Below are positions 1 through 9,694 of a stretch of DNA of 64,000 bases, piece after piece. The DNA lies in assembly GCA_016234115.1 (NCBI GenBank), contig JACRHD010000012.1, positions 78,128 to 142,127 of the forward strand, read 5' to 3'. A model generated the notes under the pieces. It was not told the DNA's origin. It searched no databases and saw only the letters and a program-made list of their open reading frames with translations. The translations under genes were made by a program, and so were the position numbers. This stretch comes from Nitrospirota bacterium (GTDB taxonomy: Bacteria > Nitrospirota > Thermodesulfovibrionia > UBA6902). The first letter of the stretch is position 1; every line of letters begins with the position of its first letter.

Positions 1-1683
1 CGCGTAATCCAGGGCCTTGTTTCCGTTTGAATCTTCTCTGAGATTTCCGTATTTGTCCACAAACAGGGCGTGAAGATATCCGAGCCAGGTCCTCGACTGC
101 AGACCCTGAATTTTTTCCGGATAGAAATACGCCTGATAAACCGCCCCTTCGCCCTCGCCGGTTGTCGCCAGCATGCTTACCGCCGTGCCGGATGAAGTGC
201 GGCGGATCATATCAGTAAACGCGTCGATAAGCGCTGTTTCAAGCGATGTCCCCTCCGCGGCCTCATAAAACGTGTCGGGGTTTCCATCATTGTCTTCGTC
301 CCATTCATCCTGCAGGTCGGGAATGTTGTTGCCGTTGGAATCCTCGAACCCGCCGTATTTTGATGTCTTCTTCAGGAGGTCGCGCCCTGTGGCCGAGTCG
401 TCAAAGGCAAAGACCGAATACGTCGTAATACTCTGCACTCCGTCATAATCGCTCCTCATATCATTAGTATGCGCCCAGTATGCGACCCCCTCGAGATAGT
501 AAGTTCCGTCCATGGCATTTGCGCCAGTACTGTACTGGCTGGCGTAGCCTTCGCGCACTGCGATGCTGTCCATATAGGTCTTCACATTGAATCCCATGGG
601 GTCTGCCACATTCGAGCCCCAATTGCCGCCAGGCATGTTCTTGTCCTTAGTGGATTCACCGTCGGTCAGAATCAGCACAAAATTTTTCTGGCACGCGTAC
701 TGGACGCAGTCATGGGCCGAATAATTGTCGTTCCTGTAGGCCCCTGTTCCACCCCTGATATACCGCGTTGCCTCGTAAAATGACTCCCCCAGCGGGGTCC
801 ACGTGGCGGGGACCATATTTTCGATCTTCGTCATAATGTTAACACCTGTATTGACTTTATCAGTCTGATGCTCGGCCCCGCTTTTTATCCAGTCCGCCAC
901 ATACCCGCCGTCATATCCGTCGCCTTCTTCATACTTCGCGCCCTGGTCATTGAATAACATCAGTCCGAACCTCAGATTTTCCCAGGACCTCTGGATCAAT
1001 CCGTACGGTTCGTCCGTATTGCTGAATTTCATCTTGATATTGTAAGTGCCGGCCGTAAAAGAATTACAGGTGCCGTCCGGAGACACATATATATTATGGC
1101 TGAAATTTTTAAAGCATCTTTCGCCCGCAAAAGGGGTATATGCGCCGGCGTCAGCGTACTTTTTGTAAAAATCCCTGTCGGAACCGTCGACATACAAATA
1201 GTTCGGAACGCCGCCGCTCCGCGGGGTGGCCTTCCCTCCCACAAGCACTTTCTTGACGATATCGACCCTTCTCATGGTCAGCCAGTTGAGAAAATTCCCG
1301 TCCCACGAGCCCGCGGCGTCTTCATAAAAATGACCTCCCGCGTTCGCAGAATAACTGTATCTTGATAGGGGATTAAAATAGCCGTAATAACTGTTATCTG
1401 TTTCGTCATCGTAAGGGACGTAACTGTTGTCGGGATTCCCGGATACGCCGCCTTTCCCCGGGGTCTTATAGGCAAATTCATTCATGGAGCCGGAGTTGTC
1501 AAGCATTATCAGCACATTGGACGGGACCTGCTGCGACATAAAGGGGGGATATGCAGTATAGTCGATCAACTGGGGGCCGGCCGCGCCTTTTCCGCCGCCC
1601 GGCGGCGCATAAGACCGTTCAGCCGTCAAAAGCGCTATCACGAGGAAAATAAGTATTGAAATTATCTTTTGCATTTTATTCAT
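1..1683 (-). CDS. pilY1: PilY1-like type IV pilus protein with VWA domain (partial, runs off left edge)
   Basis: Minus frame from ATG at 1683 (MNKMQKIISILIFLVIALLTAERSYAPPGG...NVLIMLDNSGSMNEFAYKT); parts of the frame checked by hand toward position 1 had no stop; last gene of the pilin operon; absent from ORF track because it has no stop in the window. Confidence 0.85.
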   Translation of the reverse strand, partial: MNKMQKIISILIFLVIALLTAERSYAPPGGGKGAAGPQLIDYTAYPPFMSQQVPSNVLIMLDNSGSMNEFAYKTPGKGGVSGNPDNSYVPYDDETDNSYYGYFNPLSRYSYSANAGGHFYEDAAGSWDGNFLNWLTMRRVDIVKKVLVGGKATPRSGGVPNYLYVDGSDRDFYKKYADAGAYTPFAGERCFKNFSHNIYVSPDGTCNSFTAGTYNIKMKFSNTDEPYGLIQRSWENLRFGLMLFNDQGAKYEEGDGYDGGYVADWIKSGAEHQTDKVNTGVNIMTKIENMVPATWTPLGESFYEATRYIRGGTGAYRNDNYSAHDCVQYACQKNFVLILTDGESTKDKNMPGGNWGSNVADPMGFNVKTYMDSIAVREGYASQYSTGANAMDGTYYLEGVAYWAHTNDMRSDYDGVQSITTYSVFAFDDSATGRDLLKKTSKYGGFEDSNGNNIPDLQDEWDEDNDGNPDTFYEAAEGTSLETALIDAFTDMIRRTSSGTAVSMLATTGEGEGAVYQAYFYPEKIQGLQSRTWLGYLHALFVDKYGNLREDSNGNKALDYA

Positions 1684-1691
1684 AACTCCCC

Positions 1692-2051
1692 CTAAGCCCT
1701 CAGATTCAGCTTCACGATAACCAGCTCCTTGACTACACCGTCTTCTATACGGGCCGTTACCTCAGCCGACTTCATGGCTTTAAAGAACGAGAAATCGCTT
1801 ATCGTTAATCCCTGATAGCTCATGTGCGTATCCGGCGACAGGCCGTATTCCTTGCCGCCGATAACAACGGACACTTTTGATATCTTTGTCATTAATCCGC
1901 TGATCAGGTCCTGTTTGCCGGCCGCTGCATCGATGCCGCTGACAGCGGAATTGCCGTTGCGGCGATAGGACTCCCTTTCCCGTGTGCCGCTCCAGGATTC
2001 GGATGTCCCGGCCAGAAATAATAAGACCGTTATTAATGCAAGCGCCTTCAT
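1692..2051 (-). CDS. small secreted protein of the pilus operon
   Basis: MKALALITVLLFLAGTSESWSG signal peptide; GGAGGTC upstream of the internal ATG at 2051. Confidence 0.6.
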   Translation of the reverse strand: MKALALITVLLFLAGTSESWSGTRERESYRRNGNSAVSGIDAAAGKQDLISGLMTKISKVSVVIGGKEYGLSPDTHMSYQGLTISDFSFFKAMKSAEVTARIEDGVVKELVIVKLNLRA

Positions 2052-2064
2052 ATGACCTCCATTC

Positions 2065-2682
2065 TTATTTTGGCACATATCTGTATATGGCCCCTACGTT
2101 TCCCTGGGAATTCGTTATCGCTTCGCTGCTCTCCGAATTTATCCTGTAGTATGTATAGAAACCGGTGCCGCCGCTCTTCCCCACTCCCTCATACCCTGAA
2201 GCAAACTCAATGGCGGTACCGCCTATCCATTTGGAATACATTTTATCTATATCCACGGCAAGATTCTGGTCCGCAACGGCAACATCACTGTTACCGTCAT
2301 TATCAAATGCCGTGGTCCTGAGCTCAGCAGGCAAATTCGTGTCCGTTACGATGGCCGTAAAACCCTGCGTGTCCATTTCCCTGACGCCGCGTTCGATTAC
2401 GGCGGTGCATATCTCTGCGCCTCCATCAGCGCTGGAGACATGCCTCTCCCTGAGTCTTATATTCCCCGAAAGCATATTTTCGACTGAACTTGTGCCTATC
2501 GCCGTCATGCCGACAACAGTCAGCACAAGCAGCAGCAGCAGCACCGTGATGAGGACATAGCCGTTATCGTTTGCTCCTCTGCCCGAACCCTTTGCTCCAT
2601 GCCCTCTGTTCTTTGCCCTATGCGTCGTCATGTGCATGTGTGTCTTCATTTGTTTCTCATGGTCGCAATGGCCTGCCACCAT
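2065..2682 (-). CDS. pilX: PilX-like minor pilin assembly protein
   Basis: GYVLITVLLLLLVLTVVGMTAIGTSSVENMLSGN pilin-like N-terminus; operon context. Confidence 0.8.
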   Translation of the reverse strand: MVAGHCDHEKQMKTHMHMTTHRAKNRGHGAKGSGRGANDNGYVLITVLLLLLVLTVVGMTAIGTSSVENMLSGNIRLRERHVSSADGGAEICTAVIERGVREMDTQGFTAIVTDTNLPAELRTTAFDNDGNSDVAVADQNLAVDIDKMYSKWIGGTAIEFASGYEGVGKSGGTGFYTYYRINSESSEAITNSQGNVGAIYRYVPK

Positions 2683-3680
2683 CTCCTCCTGAAATCGTCG
2701 TTTGTCTGTGCATGATTACGGTTTTCAATTACGGCAGGAGGGTCCCCCTGTCCGTCATAATTGAGGTCGGGCCTGTTCGACCTTGCGAGAATATTTACGC
2801 GTACGGCGCGTATTGTGGAAGGGTCCGCTATGACGGACCCGTCAACAAAATCGGGGCCGTCGACAATACCGCTGCCGTCATCGTCAACCTGTCCGTCCCC
2901 GTCGGCATCCACAGCGTATGCAAGCTGAAAATCTTCTACAAATTCTGCAACGACCTCGTCATCCGAGGCCGCTATGCCGGTGCAGGCCGGGAGAACGGCG
3001 CCCCTCCGTATTCTCCGGAGAGTAGAATTTGCATCGACGCAAAACGTGGCGTCTTCCACGAGATAAACGGGTCTGCCCGCATCGCAGTCCCCGTCGCCGT
3101 CAGTATCCACCAGAGGAAAATCCACCGTCAAGGCCTTGTCAAAAGTTATGCCTGCTGATGAATCACACGTGCCGCCTGACAGAGTGCAGGCCTGCACTCT
3201 TACAAAATCGATGCCGTCGATGCTGAGATATTGCCTGTCCGTTGTATTGGGACCGTCCGTGCCCGAGTAGATAATACGGACCTGCGTAGATCCCATCTGC
3301 ACGCTGTTGGGGCAAGCGCTCCCCGGACCAATCCCCACGGGCCAGAGCGTTCCTATCATCCTGAAGCCTCCCACGATTGTGAACGCGTCGGCGGCAGCGT
3401 TACCGTCAACCGGAGTTATGACGGATGTGTATCCGTTGACCGGATCGGTATTCATCTCCTGCGGCGCTCCGAAACCCGCGCCCTTGATATCGTTCAATAT
3501 CAGGTCATGAGCTATCTTTGACTGCGTATTCACCTCCGAGACGCTTTCCTGTGTTACAAAGGAGCGGTTCTGCGTTATATATGTGGCGAAAGAGCCCGCA
3601 ATCAGGATCAGGCTGATGAATATAGCGATGATCAGCTCTGCAAATGTATATCCATAATCATTACGGTATGACATTTTCAT
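2646..3680 (-). CDS. pilW: PilW-like type IV pilus assembly protein
   Basis: GYTFAELIIAIFISLILIAGSFATY prepilin motif; operon context. Confidence 0.8.
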   Translation of the reverse strand: MKMSYRNDYGYTFAELIIAIFISLILIAGSFATYITQNRSFVTQESVSEVNTQSKIAHDLILNDIKGAGFGAPQEMNTDPVNGYTSVITPVDGNAAADAFTIVGGFRMIGTLWPVGIGPGSACPNSVQMGSTQVRIIYSGTDGPNTTDRQYLSIDGIDFVRVQACTLSGGTCDSSAGITFDKALTVDFPLVDTDGDGDCDAGRPVYLVEDATFCVDANSTLRRIRRGAVLPACTGIAASDDEVVAEFVEDFQLAYAVDADGDGQVDDDGSGIVDGPDFVDGSVIADPSTIRAVRVNILARSNRPDLNYDGQGDPPAVIENRNHAQTNDDFRRRWWQAIATMRNK

Positions 3681-4185
3681 TCCACCTCACCGTGTCGAGC
3701 GTTACAGAATGCGGCGCCCCGGTCTTAAGGTCGTTCCAGCAGGCCCTTACGCGGACGGCGGACACAGGCACAACCGACGCCCCGTCGGGGTCACCGGCCG
3801 GGGCGCAGCCGGCCGCCAGATTCGCGCCGCATGAATTGTCATCGCCGGGCAACGTCAAACTGACGCAGTCCGGAACGACCCACAAGGCCCTTGTAAATGT
3901 CACTCCTCCCGAAATCTCGGGACCGGTGGCGGGATTATCAGGGTCCGCTCCGGAGACAAGATTTGTATATGGAGTGGATTTGATTCTTTCCACAAGCTCC
4001 TGGCCCAGATTCGTGGCAATCTTCAATTCCCTGCTTGCCGCGTTCCCTGTTACAGAATAATACTGCATCCCGATTACCCCCAACATGCCTATAAGCAGCA
4101 CGACAAGGGCTATCATTACCTCGATAAGGGTGAAGCCAAAGGATGAATCCGAAAAAGTCCCGCCGGCAGCCTTCAGCTTTTTCAT
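3661..4185 (-). CDS. pilV: PilV-like type IV pilus modification protein
   Basis: GFTLIEVMIALVVLLIGMLGVIGMQ prepilin motif. Confidence 0.85.
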   Translation of the reverse strand: MKKLKAAGGTFSDSSFGFTLIEVMIALVVLLIGMLGVIGMQYYSVTGNAASRELKIATNLGQELVERIKSTPYTNLVSGADPDNPATGPEISGGVTFTRALWVVPDCVSLTLPGDDNSCGANLAAGCAPAGDPDGASVVPVSAVRVRACWNDLKTGAPHSVTLDTVRWNENVIP

Positions 4186-4913
4186 CTGACCTCCGTATTT
4201 TCATTCCATCCAGAATTGACAGGGTCATCTGCGTTTCCTTCCCACATGTACAAATTGATCAGGCCCGCCGTATTGGCCAGCTCGACGCAATATGAATATC
4301 CCCTGTCCGCGCTGTTATGCTGAAAATAGGCGGCGCCGTTGGGGGTCGCCGACCCGTCGGGGTTGAACCGGAAAAACGGCGCGTCTGATATATCGACGCC
4401 ATTCGGGCCGTTGGGAGGAACGGTCGTAAAATTGCCGATGCCTAACACAACATTGCTGCCAAAATCATTTTGCTGACTGACTTCCCGGACCGGCAGGATA
4501 TTGTTGTTCACATCTTCTCCATACCCGTCCACTCCGGCATCGCTGAGATCGCCGTCGCCGTTTCCGTCAAAACCGATCCTGTATGTGTTTGCGCCGCCCT
4601 CATTAAATGTAATAAGGTAAGCCCTGTTTTCCCTGATCGCCATGGTCCTTGCCAGTCTCATATTCTGCAGCAGCTCTGTTGCGGCCCTCTTGACCTTGTT
4701 TGTCGCCGTAAACCTTCCATACTGCGGTATGCCTGTAAGGGCAAGTATTCCAATGATTGCAACAACGATTATCAGCTCGATTAATGTTACTCCGGAATTT
4801 TTTCTCCATATGTTGAAATTGAACATATCACCCTGACCTTTAGCAATTATGATGCTAATGGAGGACCCTGATTTTTCAGTGTGTTGGCAATATTCTTGTG
4901 CTGTCCTGCGCAA
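4182..4913 (-). CDS. GspH/FimT family pseudopilin
   Basis: GVTLIELIIVVAIIGILALTGIPQY prepilin motif; first gene of operon; true start may be internal (MFNFNIWRK). Confidence 0.85.
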   Translation of the reverse strand: MRRTAQEYCQHTEKSGSSISIIIAKGQGDMFNFNIWRKNSGVTLIELIIVVAIIGILALTGIPQYGRFTATNKVKRAATELLQNMRLARTMAIRENRAYLITFNEGGANTYRIGFDGNGDGDLSDAGVDGYGEDVNNNILPVREVSQQNDFGSNVVLGIGNFTTVPPNGPNGVDISDAPFFRFNPDGSATPNGAAYFQHNSADRGYSYCVELANTAGLINLYMWEGNADDPVNSGWNENTEVR

Positions 4914-5009
4914 CGGGCTTCATAAAATTGTGTAACGGATTACACATTATATTAATCGGAGAATTTTGGTGTATACTTAAAAAGGTCCAAGGGCAAGGAG
5001 GAGCTAAGG

Positions 5010-6389
5010 ATGGATATCGATATTGCTGAAGACATCATCAGGAAGGCACTGACAAGAGGCTGCGATGCCGCTGAAGTTTTCATGAAAAATGCAAAGGGCC
5101 TTTCAGTAGAGGTAAAAGGCGGGGAGGTCGAGGCGCTGGAAGCGGCCATGGATTACGGCATCGCAGTAAGGGTCATCAGAAACCGGAGACCAGGATTCGC
5201 CTTTACGAACAGTCCGGAAGACCTCGGGGCCGCTATAGATAAGGCCGTGATGAGCGCAGGATGGACCAGTGAGGATGAGTATGTAGACTTACCGGGTCAC
5301 GAGTCATGGAAAGAGGTCCTGATATTTGATGAAAAAATAAAAAACATAAAAGAAGATGATGTCATCAAAGACGCGATGTTACTCGAAGAAAGCGCAATAG
5401 CTTTTGATAAAAGAATAAAAAAAGTAAGAAAGGCCGAAGTCTCGGCCGGCACGGCCTCTACTACGATAGTCAACTCGAAGGGTGTGACCGTCAGCTACGA
5501 AAGCACATATTATTCGGCGCATGTAACGACCCTGGCCCAGGACGACAGCGGGGAGGGACAGATGGGATGGGATTTTGCCGGCAGCAGGAGGCTGAGCGAT
5601 ATAAATGTCGCCTCTGTCGGAAAAACCGCGGCCGGAAGGGCGGTCGGGCTCCTTGGTTCCCGGAAGATAGCTTCCGTCAAGGCCCCGGTCATACTGAGTC
5701 CGTCCGTAGCCGTCGATTTTCTCGAAATCCTCAGCGCGTCCATATCCGCCGAGGCGGTCCAGAAAAAACGCTCTTTCCTGATCGACAAGATAGGGCGGAA
5801 GGTCATGAGCGGGCTCGTCGATATTATTGATGACGGCCTCATGCAGTGGGGGACAGGGACGAAACCCGCTGATGACGAAGGCGTTTCCGTCACAAAAAAA
5901 GAGATTGTATCAGGAGGAGTATTAAACGGTTTCATTCACAATACCTATACCGCAAAAAAAGCAGGCGTTAAATCCACCGGCAATGCCGTAAGGGGCTCCT
6001 ATAAAGGCCTTCCCGGCGTCGGCGTTACGAACTTCTATATTAAACCCGCAAACATCCGGGAGTCAGTGGCAGGGGCGGGTTTCAAACCCGCCCTCGCAGA
6101 ATCAGATAGAGGAGATAATAAGCTGGTAAAGTCCCTCTCAAGGGGAATACTGGTCCTCGGGGCAATGGGAGTGCATACGGCAAATCCGGTATCGGGCGAT
6201 TTTTCCATAGGTATTTCCGGGCTCTGGATCGAGAAAGGAGAAGCGCTTTATCCCGTTAAAGAGGCGGTAATATCCGGCAATGTCCTCGATATGTTCAGGA
6301 AGGTCGAAGCTGTCGGGAGCGATCTCACGTTTTACGGCAAAGTGGGCTCGCCGAGTATTTTGATTGGTGATATGGATATCAGCGCATAA
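5010..6389 (+). CDS. pmbA: TldD/PmbA family protein (PmbA-like)
   Basis: 459 aa; SGDFSIGISGLWIEKGE C-terminal motif typical of PmbA. Confidence 0.85.
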   Translation: MDIDIAEDIIRKALTRGCDAAEVFMKNAKGLSVEVKGGEVEALEAAMDYGIAVRVIRNRRPGFAFTNSPEDLGAAIDKAVMSAGWTSEDEYVDLPGHESWKEVLIFDEKIKNIKEDDVIKDAMLLEESAIAFDKRIKKVRKAEVSAGTASTTIVNSKGVTVSYESTYYSAHVTTLAQDDSGEGQMGWDFAGSRRLSDINVASVGKTAAGRAVGLLGSRKIASVKAPVILSPSVAVDFLEILSASISAEAVQKKRSFLIDKIGRKVMSGLVDIIDDGLMQWGTGTKPADDEGVSVTKKEIVSGGVLNGFIHNTYTAKKAGVKSTGNAVRGSYKGLPGVGVTNFYIKPANIRESVAGAGFKPALAESDRGDNKLVKSLSRGILVLGAMGVHTANPVSGDFSIGISGLWIEKGEALYPVKEAVISGNVLDMFRKVEAVGSDLTFYGKVGSPSILIGDMDISA

Positions 6390-6425
6390 AGGGAGGCCTG
6401 AGCATCTGCCGGATCAGCCGCCGGC

Positions 6426-6728
6426 TTAGCGTTTGTTGTTCAGGATGGAATTCTTTAAGTTGCTCGCGCCGTCTTTGAAACGCTTCAATAATTTTCTTGC
6501 CCACACGAATTCCGTAGCCAATATCGCGAGCCCTACGGGTATGGCAACAGTTGCAGGACCGGGCAGAATGACCATCGCCAGTCCTATGAGAAGTATCGTA
6601 AACCCGACAACGATCTTAACAAGCCGCTTCGCCTGCTGAAGAGTCGAAATCAGCGGATGTCTTTTTTCCTTTGATACGTCCATCATAAAAAAACCGCTTG
6701 AACCGTTCAAGCGGTTCAAGCGGTTCAA
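6426..6728 (-). CDS. PGPGW-type small membrane protein
   Basis: GLAMVILPGPATVAIPVGLAILATEFVWARKLLKR. Confidence 0.6.
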   Translation of the reverse strand: MNRLNRLNGSSGFFMMDVSKEKRHPLISTLQQAKRLVKIVVGFTILLIGLAMVILPGPATVAIPVGLAILATEFVWARKLLKRFKDGASNLKNSILNNKR

Positions 6729-6737
6729 ACGGTTACA

Positions 6738-7508
6738 TTATTCCGCTTCTTTTTTCAGTTTCCTGAAAAACGGTTCGATCAGGTCGATGGGCACAGGAAA
6801 AATGGTGGTCGAATTTTTCTCTGCCGCAACTTCCGTCAATGTCTGCAGGAACCGCAACTGTAACGCCGCAGGCTGCTTTCCAATGATCGCAGCGGCATCT
6901 GCAAGCTTTTGAGAGGCCTCGAATTCACCTTCAGCATGAATGACCTTCGCCCTCCTCTCACGCTCGGCCTCGGCCTGCTTTGCAATGGCCCTCTGCATTT
7001 CAACCGGGAGATCGACATTTTTTACTTCGACAGTCGTGACCTTGATTCCCCACGGCTCTGTCTGGTCATCGATTATTTTCTGTAACTCCGCATTTAATTC
7101 ATCCCTTTTGGAAAGGAGGTCATCAAGGGCGCTTTGTCCCAGCACGCTCCTGAGCGTTGTCTGGGAAATCTGCGAGGTCGCATATTCGTAATCCGCGACT
7201 TCGGTTATCGCCTTTATCGGCTCTACAACCCTGAAATACACGACCGCGTTCACTTTCACAGTGACGTTGTCTTTTGTGATGACGTCCTGCGACGGCACAT
7301 CCATCGTTATGGTGCGGAGACTCACCTTCACAAGTTTATCGATGATCGGCCAGATAATTACAAGGCCGGGGCCCTTGATGGGGATTATTCTGCCGAGCCT
7401 GAAAACGACCCCCCTTTCATACTCGCGCAGGACCTTGATGGCGCTGGATATAAAATAAAGAACAAGCAGAACCGCCAGGATTAATCCTGACAAACCGAAC
7501 TGAAACAT
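6738..7508 (-). CDS. SPFH-domain protein (slipin/stomatin-like)
   Basis: [26 protein letters not shown]...[22 protein letters not shown]. Confidence 0.92.
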   Translation of the reverse strand: MFQFGLSGLILAVLLVLYFISSAIKVLREYERGVVFRLGRIIPIKGPGLVIIWPIIDKLVKVSLRTITMDVPSQDVITKDNVTVKVNAVVYFRVVEPIKAITEVADYEYATSQISQTTLRSVLGQSALDDLLSKRDELNAELQKIIDDQTEPWGIKVTTVEVKNVDLPVEMQRAIAKQAEAERERRAKVIHAEGEFEASQKLADAAAIIGKQPAALQLRFLQTLTEVAAEKNSTTIFPVPIDLIEPFFRKLKKEAE

Positions 7509-7720
7509 ATGTCCCTCCTTGATTTTGAGTGTTAGTTTAATAGATTATATCACGGTATGATAATCAAATTAATTCAAATATGGAAGTCAGCCGCTGATTT
7601 TCGCGGATTGACACGGACAGTAAAGAAAATAATGGTATTTGAGAAGGCAACAGATTTGATTGCGCCTTAATAATTTCGATGGGTAATCCGTGATTATCCG
7701 TGTCTAAGGAAGCATTGCTT

Positions 7721-8929
7721 ATGACGCACGACGACCTTTCAAAATTAAAAATAAACAAAGCGGCATTATCATCAGCTCCGCATAGACGCAGGAAGATGTT
7801 CTTACCTGCAGCGGCAATAGTAATTATGGTCCTCGGCGGAATTTCTTATTTCAAAGGAAAATCCGTTGAGGTGGAAGTTGTGACCGTGTCGCAGATTTAC
7901 CCGTCTCAGACCTTCACGGTTTTAAACGCAAGCGGCTACGTGGTTGCGCAGCGCAAGGCGGCTGTGGCTTCAAAGATAACCGGTCGTCTTGAAGCGCTTA
8001 TGGTGGAAGAAGGCAACATGGTGAAGAAGGGGGATATTATCGCCAGGCTTGAAAACGCAGACGCTGCCGCTGTTAGGGAGCGGGCCGCCGCCGACCTGGA
8101 AGAGGTCCGGCACAATCTCGAACAGGCGAAGGTCGAACTTCATGACGCCGCGCTTTCATTTGACAGAAACAAAGAACTGTTCTCGCAGGAGCTGATTACA
8201 AAGGCTGCCTATGACGCCGCTGAAACACGGTTGAGGAAATCCCGGGCTGCCGTATCTTCGGCTGAGGCTTCGGTAAAGGCCCGCGCTGCCGCCCTGAAAG
8301 AGGCCGAGGTGTCTGTTGAATACTCATTCATACGCGCCCCCTTTGACGCCGTAGTGCTTACCAAGAACGCCGATATCGGCGATATTATTACGCCCCTTGG
8401 CGCGGCGGCGAACGCCAAGGCCGCGGCAGTCACGATCGCCGACATGGGGTCCCTCGAAGTAGAGGTCGATGTCTCCGAATCGAATATCGGACAGGTGAAG
8501 GCGGGACAGCCCTGCGAGATAATCCTTGACGCCATACCCGATTCGCGTTTTCGCGGAGAGGTCCATACGGTCGTCCCGACCGCGGACAGGACCAAGGCTT
8601 CAGTGCTGGTCAAGGTCCGCTTCATAGACAAAGACAAACGCATACTTCCCGAGATGAGCGCAAAGGTCGCATTCCTTCAGCGCCCCGTGGCCCCAAAAGA
8701 GCAACAACCGCGCACTGTCGTTGACCCGGCATCGCTTCTCGGCCGTGACAACAGAAAGGCAGTGTTTCTCATAAAGGATGATCACGCATTTGAGACACCT
8801 GTAACGATTGGTCCCCAAATAGGCGATACGGTCGAGGTCCTGAGCGGTGTGAAGGCAGGCGACAAAGTCGTCTTGCACCCTTCCGACAAATTGAGAAACG
8901 GCGACAAAATAACTGTCCTGGAGAAGTAA
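7721..8929 (+). CDS. efflux periplasmic adaptor (HlyD/MacA-like)
   Basis: Biotinyl-lipoyl-like and coiled-coil hairpin; upstream of ABC ATPase and FtsX permeases; start chosen at internal ATG (MTHDDLSK). Confidence 0.85.
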   Translation: MTHDDLSKLKINKAALSSAPHRRRKMFLPAAAIVIMVLGGISYFKGKSVEVEVVTVSQIYPSQTFTVLNASGYVVAQRKAAVASKITGRLEALMVEEGNMVKKGDIIARLENADAAAVRERAAADLEEVRHNLEQAKVELHDAALSFDRNKELFSQELITKAAYDAAETRLRKSRAAVSSAEASVKARAAALKEAEVSVEYSFIRAPFDAVVLTKNADIGDIITPLGAAANAKAAAVTIADMGSLEVEVDVSESNIGQVKAGQPCEIILDAIPDSRFRGEVHTVVPTADRTKASVLVKVRFIDKDKRILPEMSAKVAFLQRPVAPKEQQPRTVVDPASLLGRDNRKAVFLIKDDHAFETPVTIGPQIGDTVEVLSGVKAGDKVVLHPSDKLRNGDKITVLEK

Positions 8930-9682
8930 ATGCCGGAGAAAGCTCCCATCGTCGAGATCAGAAACCTGTTCAAGTCCTATCAGCGCGGCAGTCAGACCAT
9001 ACCCGTTTTGCAGGACATTGATCTTGATATCGCGGAGGGCGAATTCCTCGCCCTGATGGGGCCATCCGGTTCAGGAAAGACCACGCTCCTTAATTTGATT
9101 GCCGGAATCGACAGGGCCGACAGCGGCATCATGCGGATCGGCGGAATCGATATTACCCCGCTTTCTGAAACTGATCTTGCAAAGTGGCGCGCAGCAAATG
9201 TAGGCTTCATATTCCAGTTCTATAATCTGATCCCGGTGCTTACCGCGTATGAAAATGTGGAACTCCCCCTGCTGTTGACCGGTCTGTCGAAGAAGGAGCG
9301 CAGGGAGCATGTAGAGACCGCCCTGCGCCTTGTCAACCTTGGGGACCGGATGGAGCATTACCCGACACAGTTGTCCGGAGGGCAGCAGCAGCGTGTGGCG
9401 ATAGCGCGCGCGGTCGTGCCTGATCCCTCGATAATCGTCGCCGATGAGCCTACCGGCGATCTCGACCGTGTTTCGGCGTTTGAAATCCTCGATCTTATGG
9501 AAAAACTCGTCCATGAATTCGGCAAGACGATCATCATGGTCACCCACGACCCGAGGGCGGCGCAGGAAGCCCACGTGGTCAGGAATTTGGAAAAGGGAGT
9601 TTTAACAGAAGAACGGGGTCCAGGGTCAGGGGGCAAGGGTCAGGGAAGAGAGGACTTTGGGTTTCGTACCCCTGCCCCTTGA
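8930..9682 (+). CDS. ABC transporter ATP-binding protein (MacB/LolD-like)
   Basis: Walker [18 protein letters not shown] signature, [12 protein letters not shown]. Confidence 0.92.
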   Translation: MPEKAPIVEIRNLFKSYQRGSQTIPVLQDIDLDIAEGEFLALMGPSGSGKTTLLNLIAGIDRADSGIMRIGGIDITPLSETDLAKWRAANVGFIFQFYNLIPVLTAYENVELPLLLTGLSKKERREHVETALRLVNLGDRMEHYPTQLSGGQQQRVAIARAVVPDPSIIVADEPTGDLDRVSAFEILDLMEKLVHEFGKTIIMVTHDPRAAQEAHVVRNLEKGVLTEERGPGSGGKGQGREDFGFRTPAP

Positions 9683-9694
9683 CCCTGTTTTATT

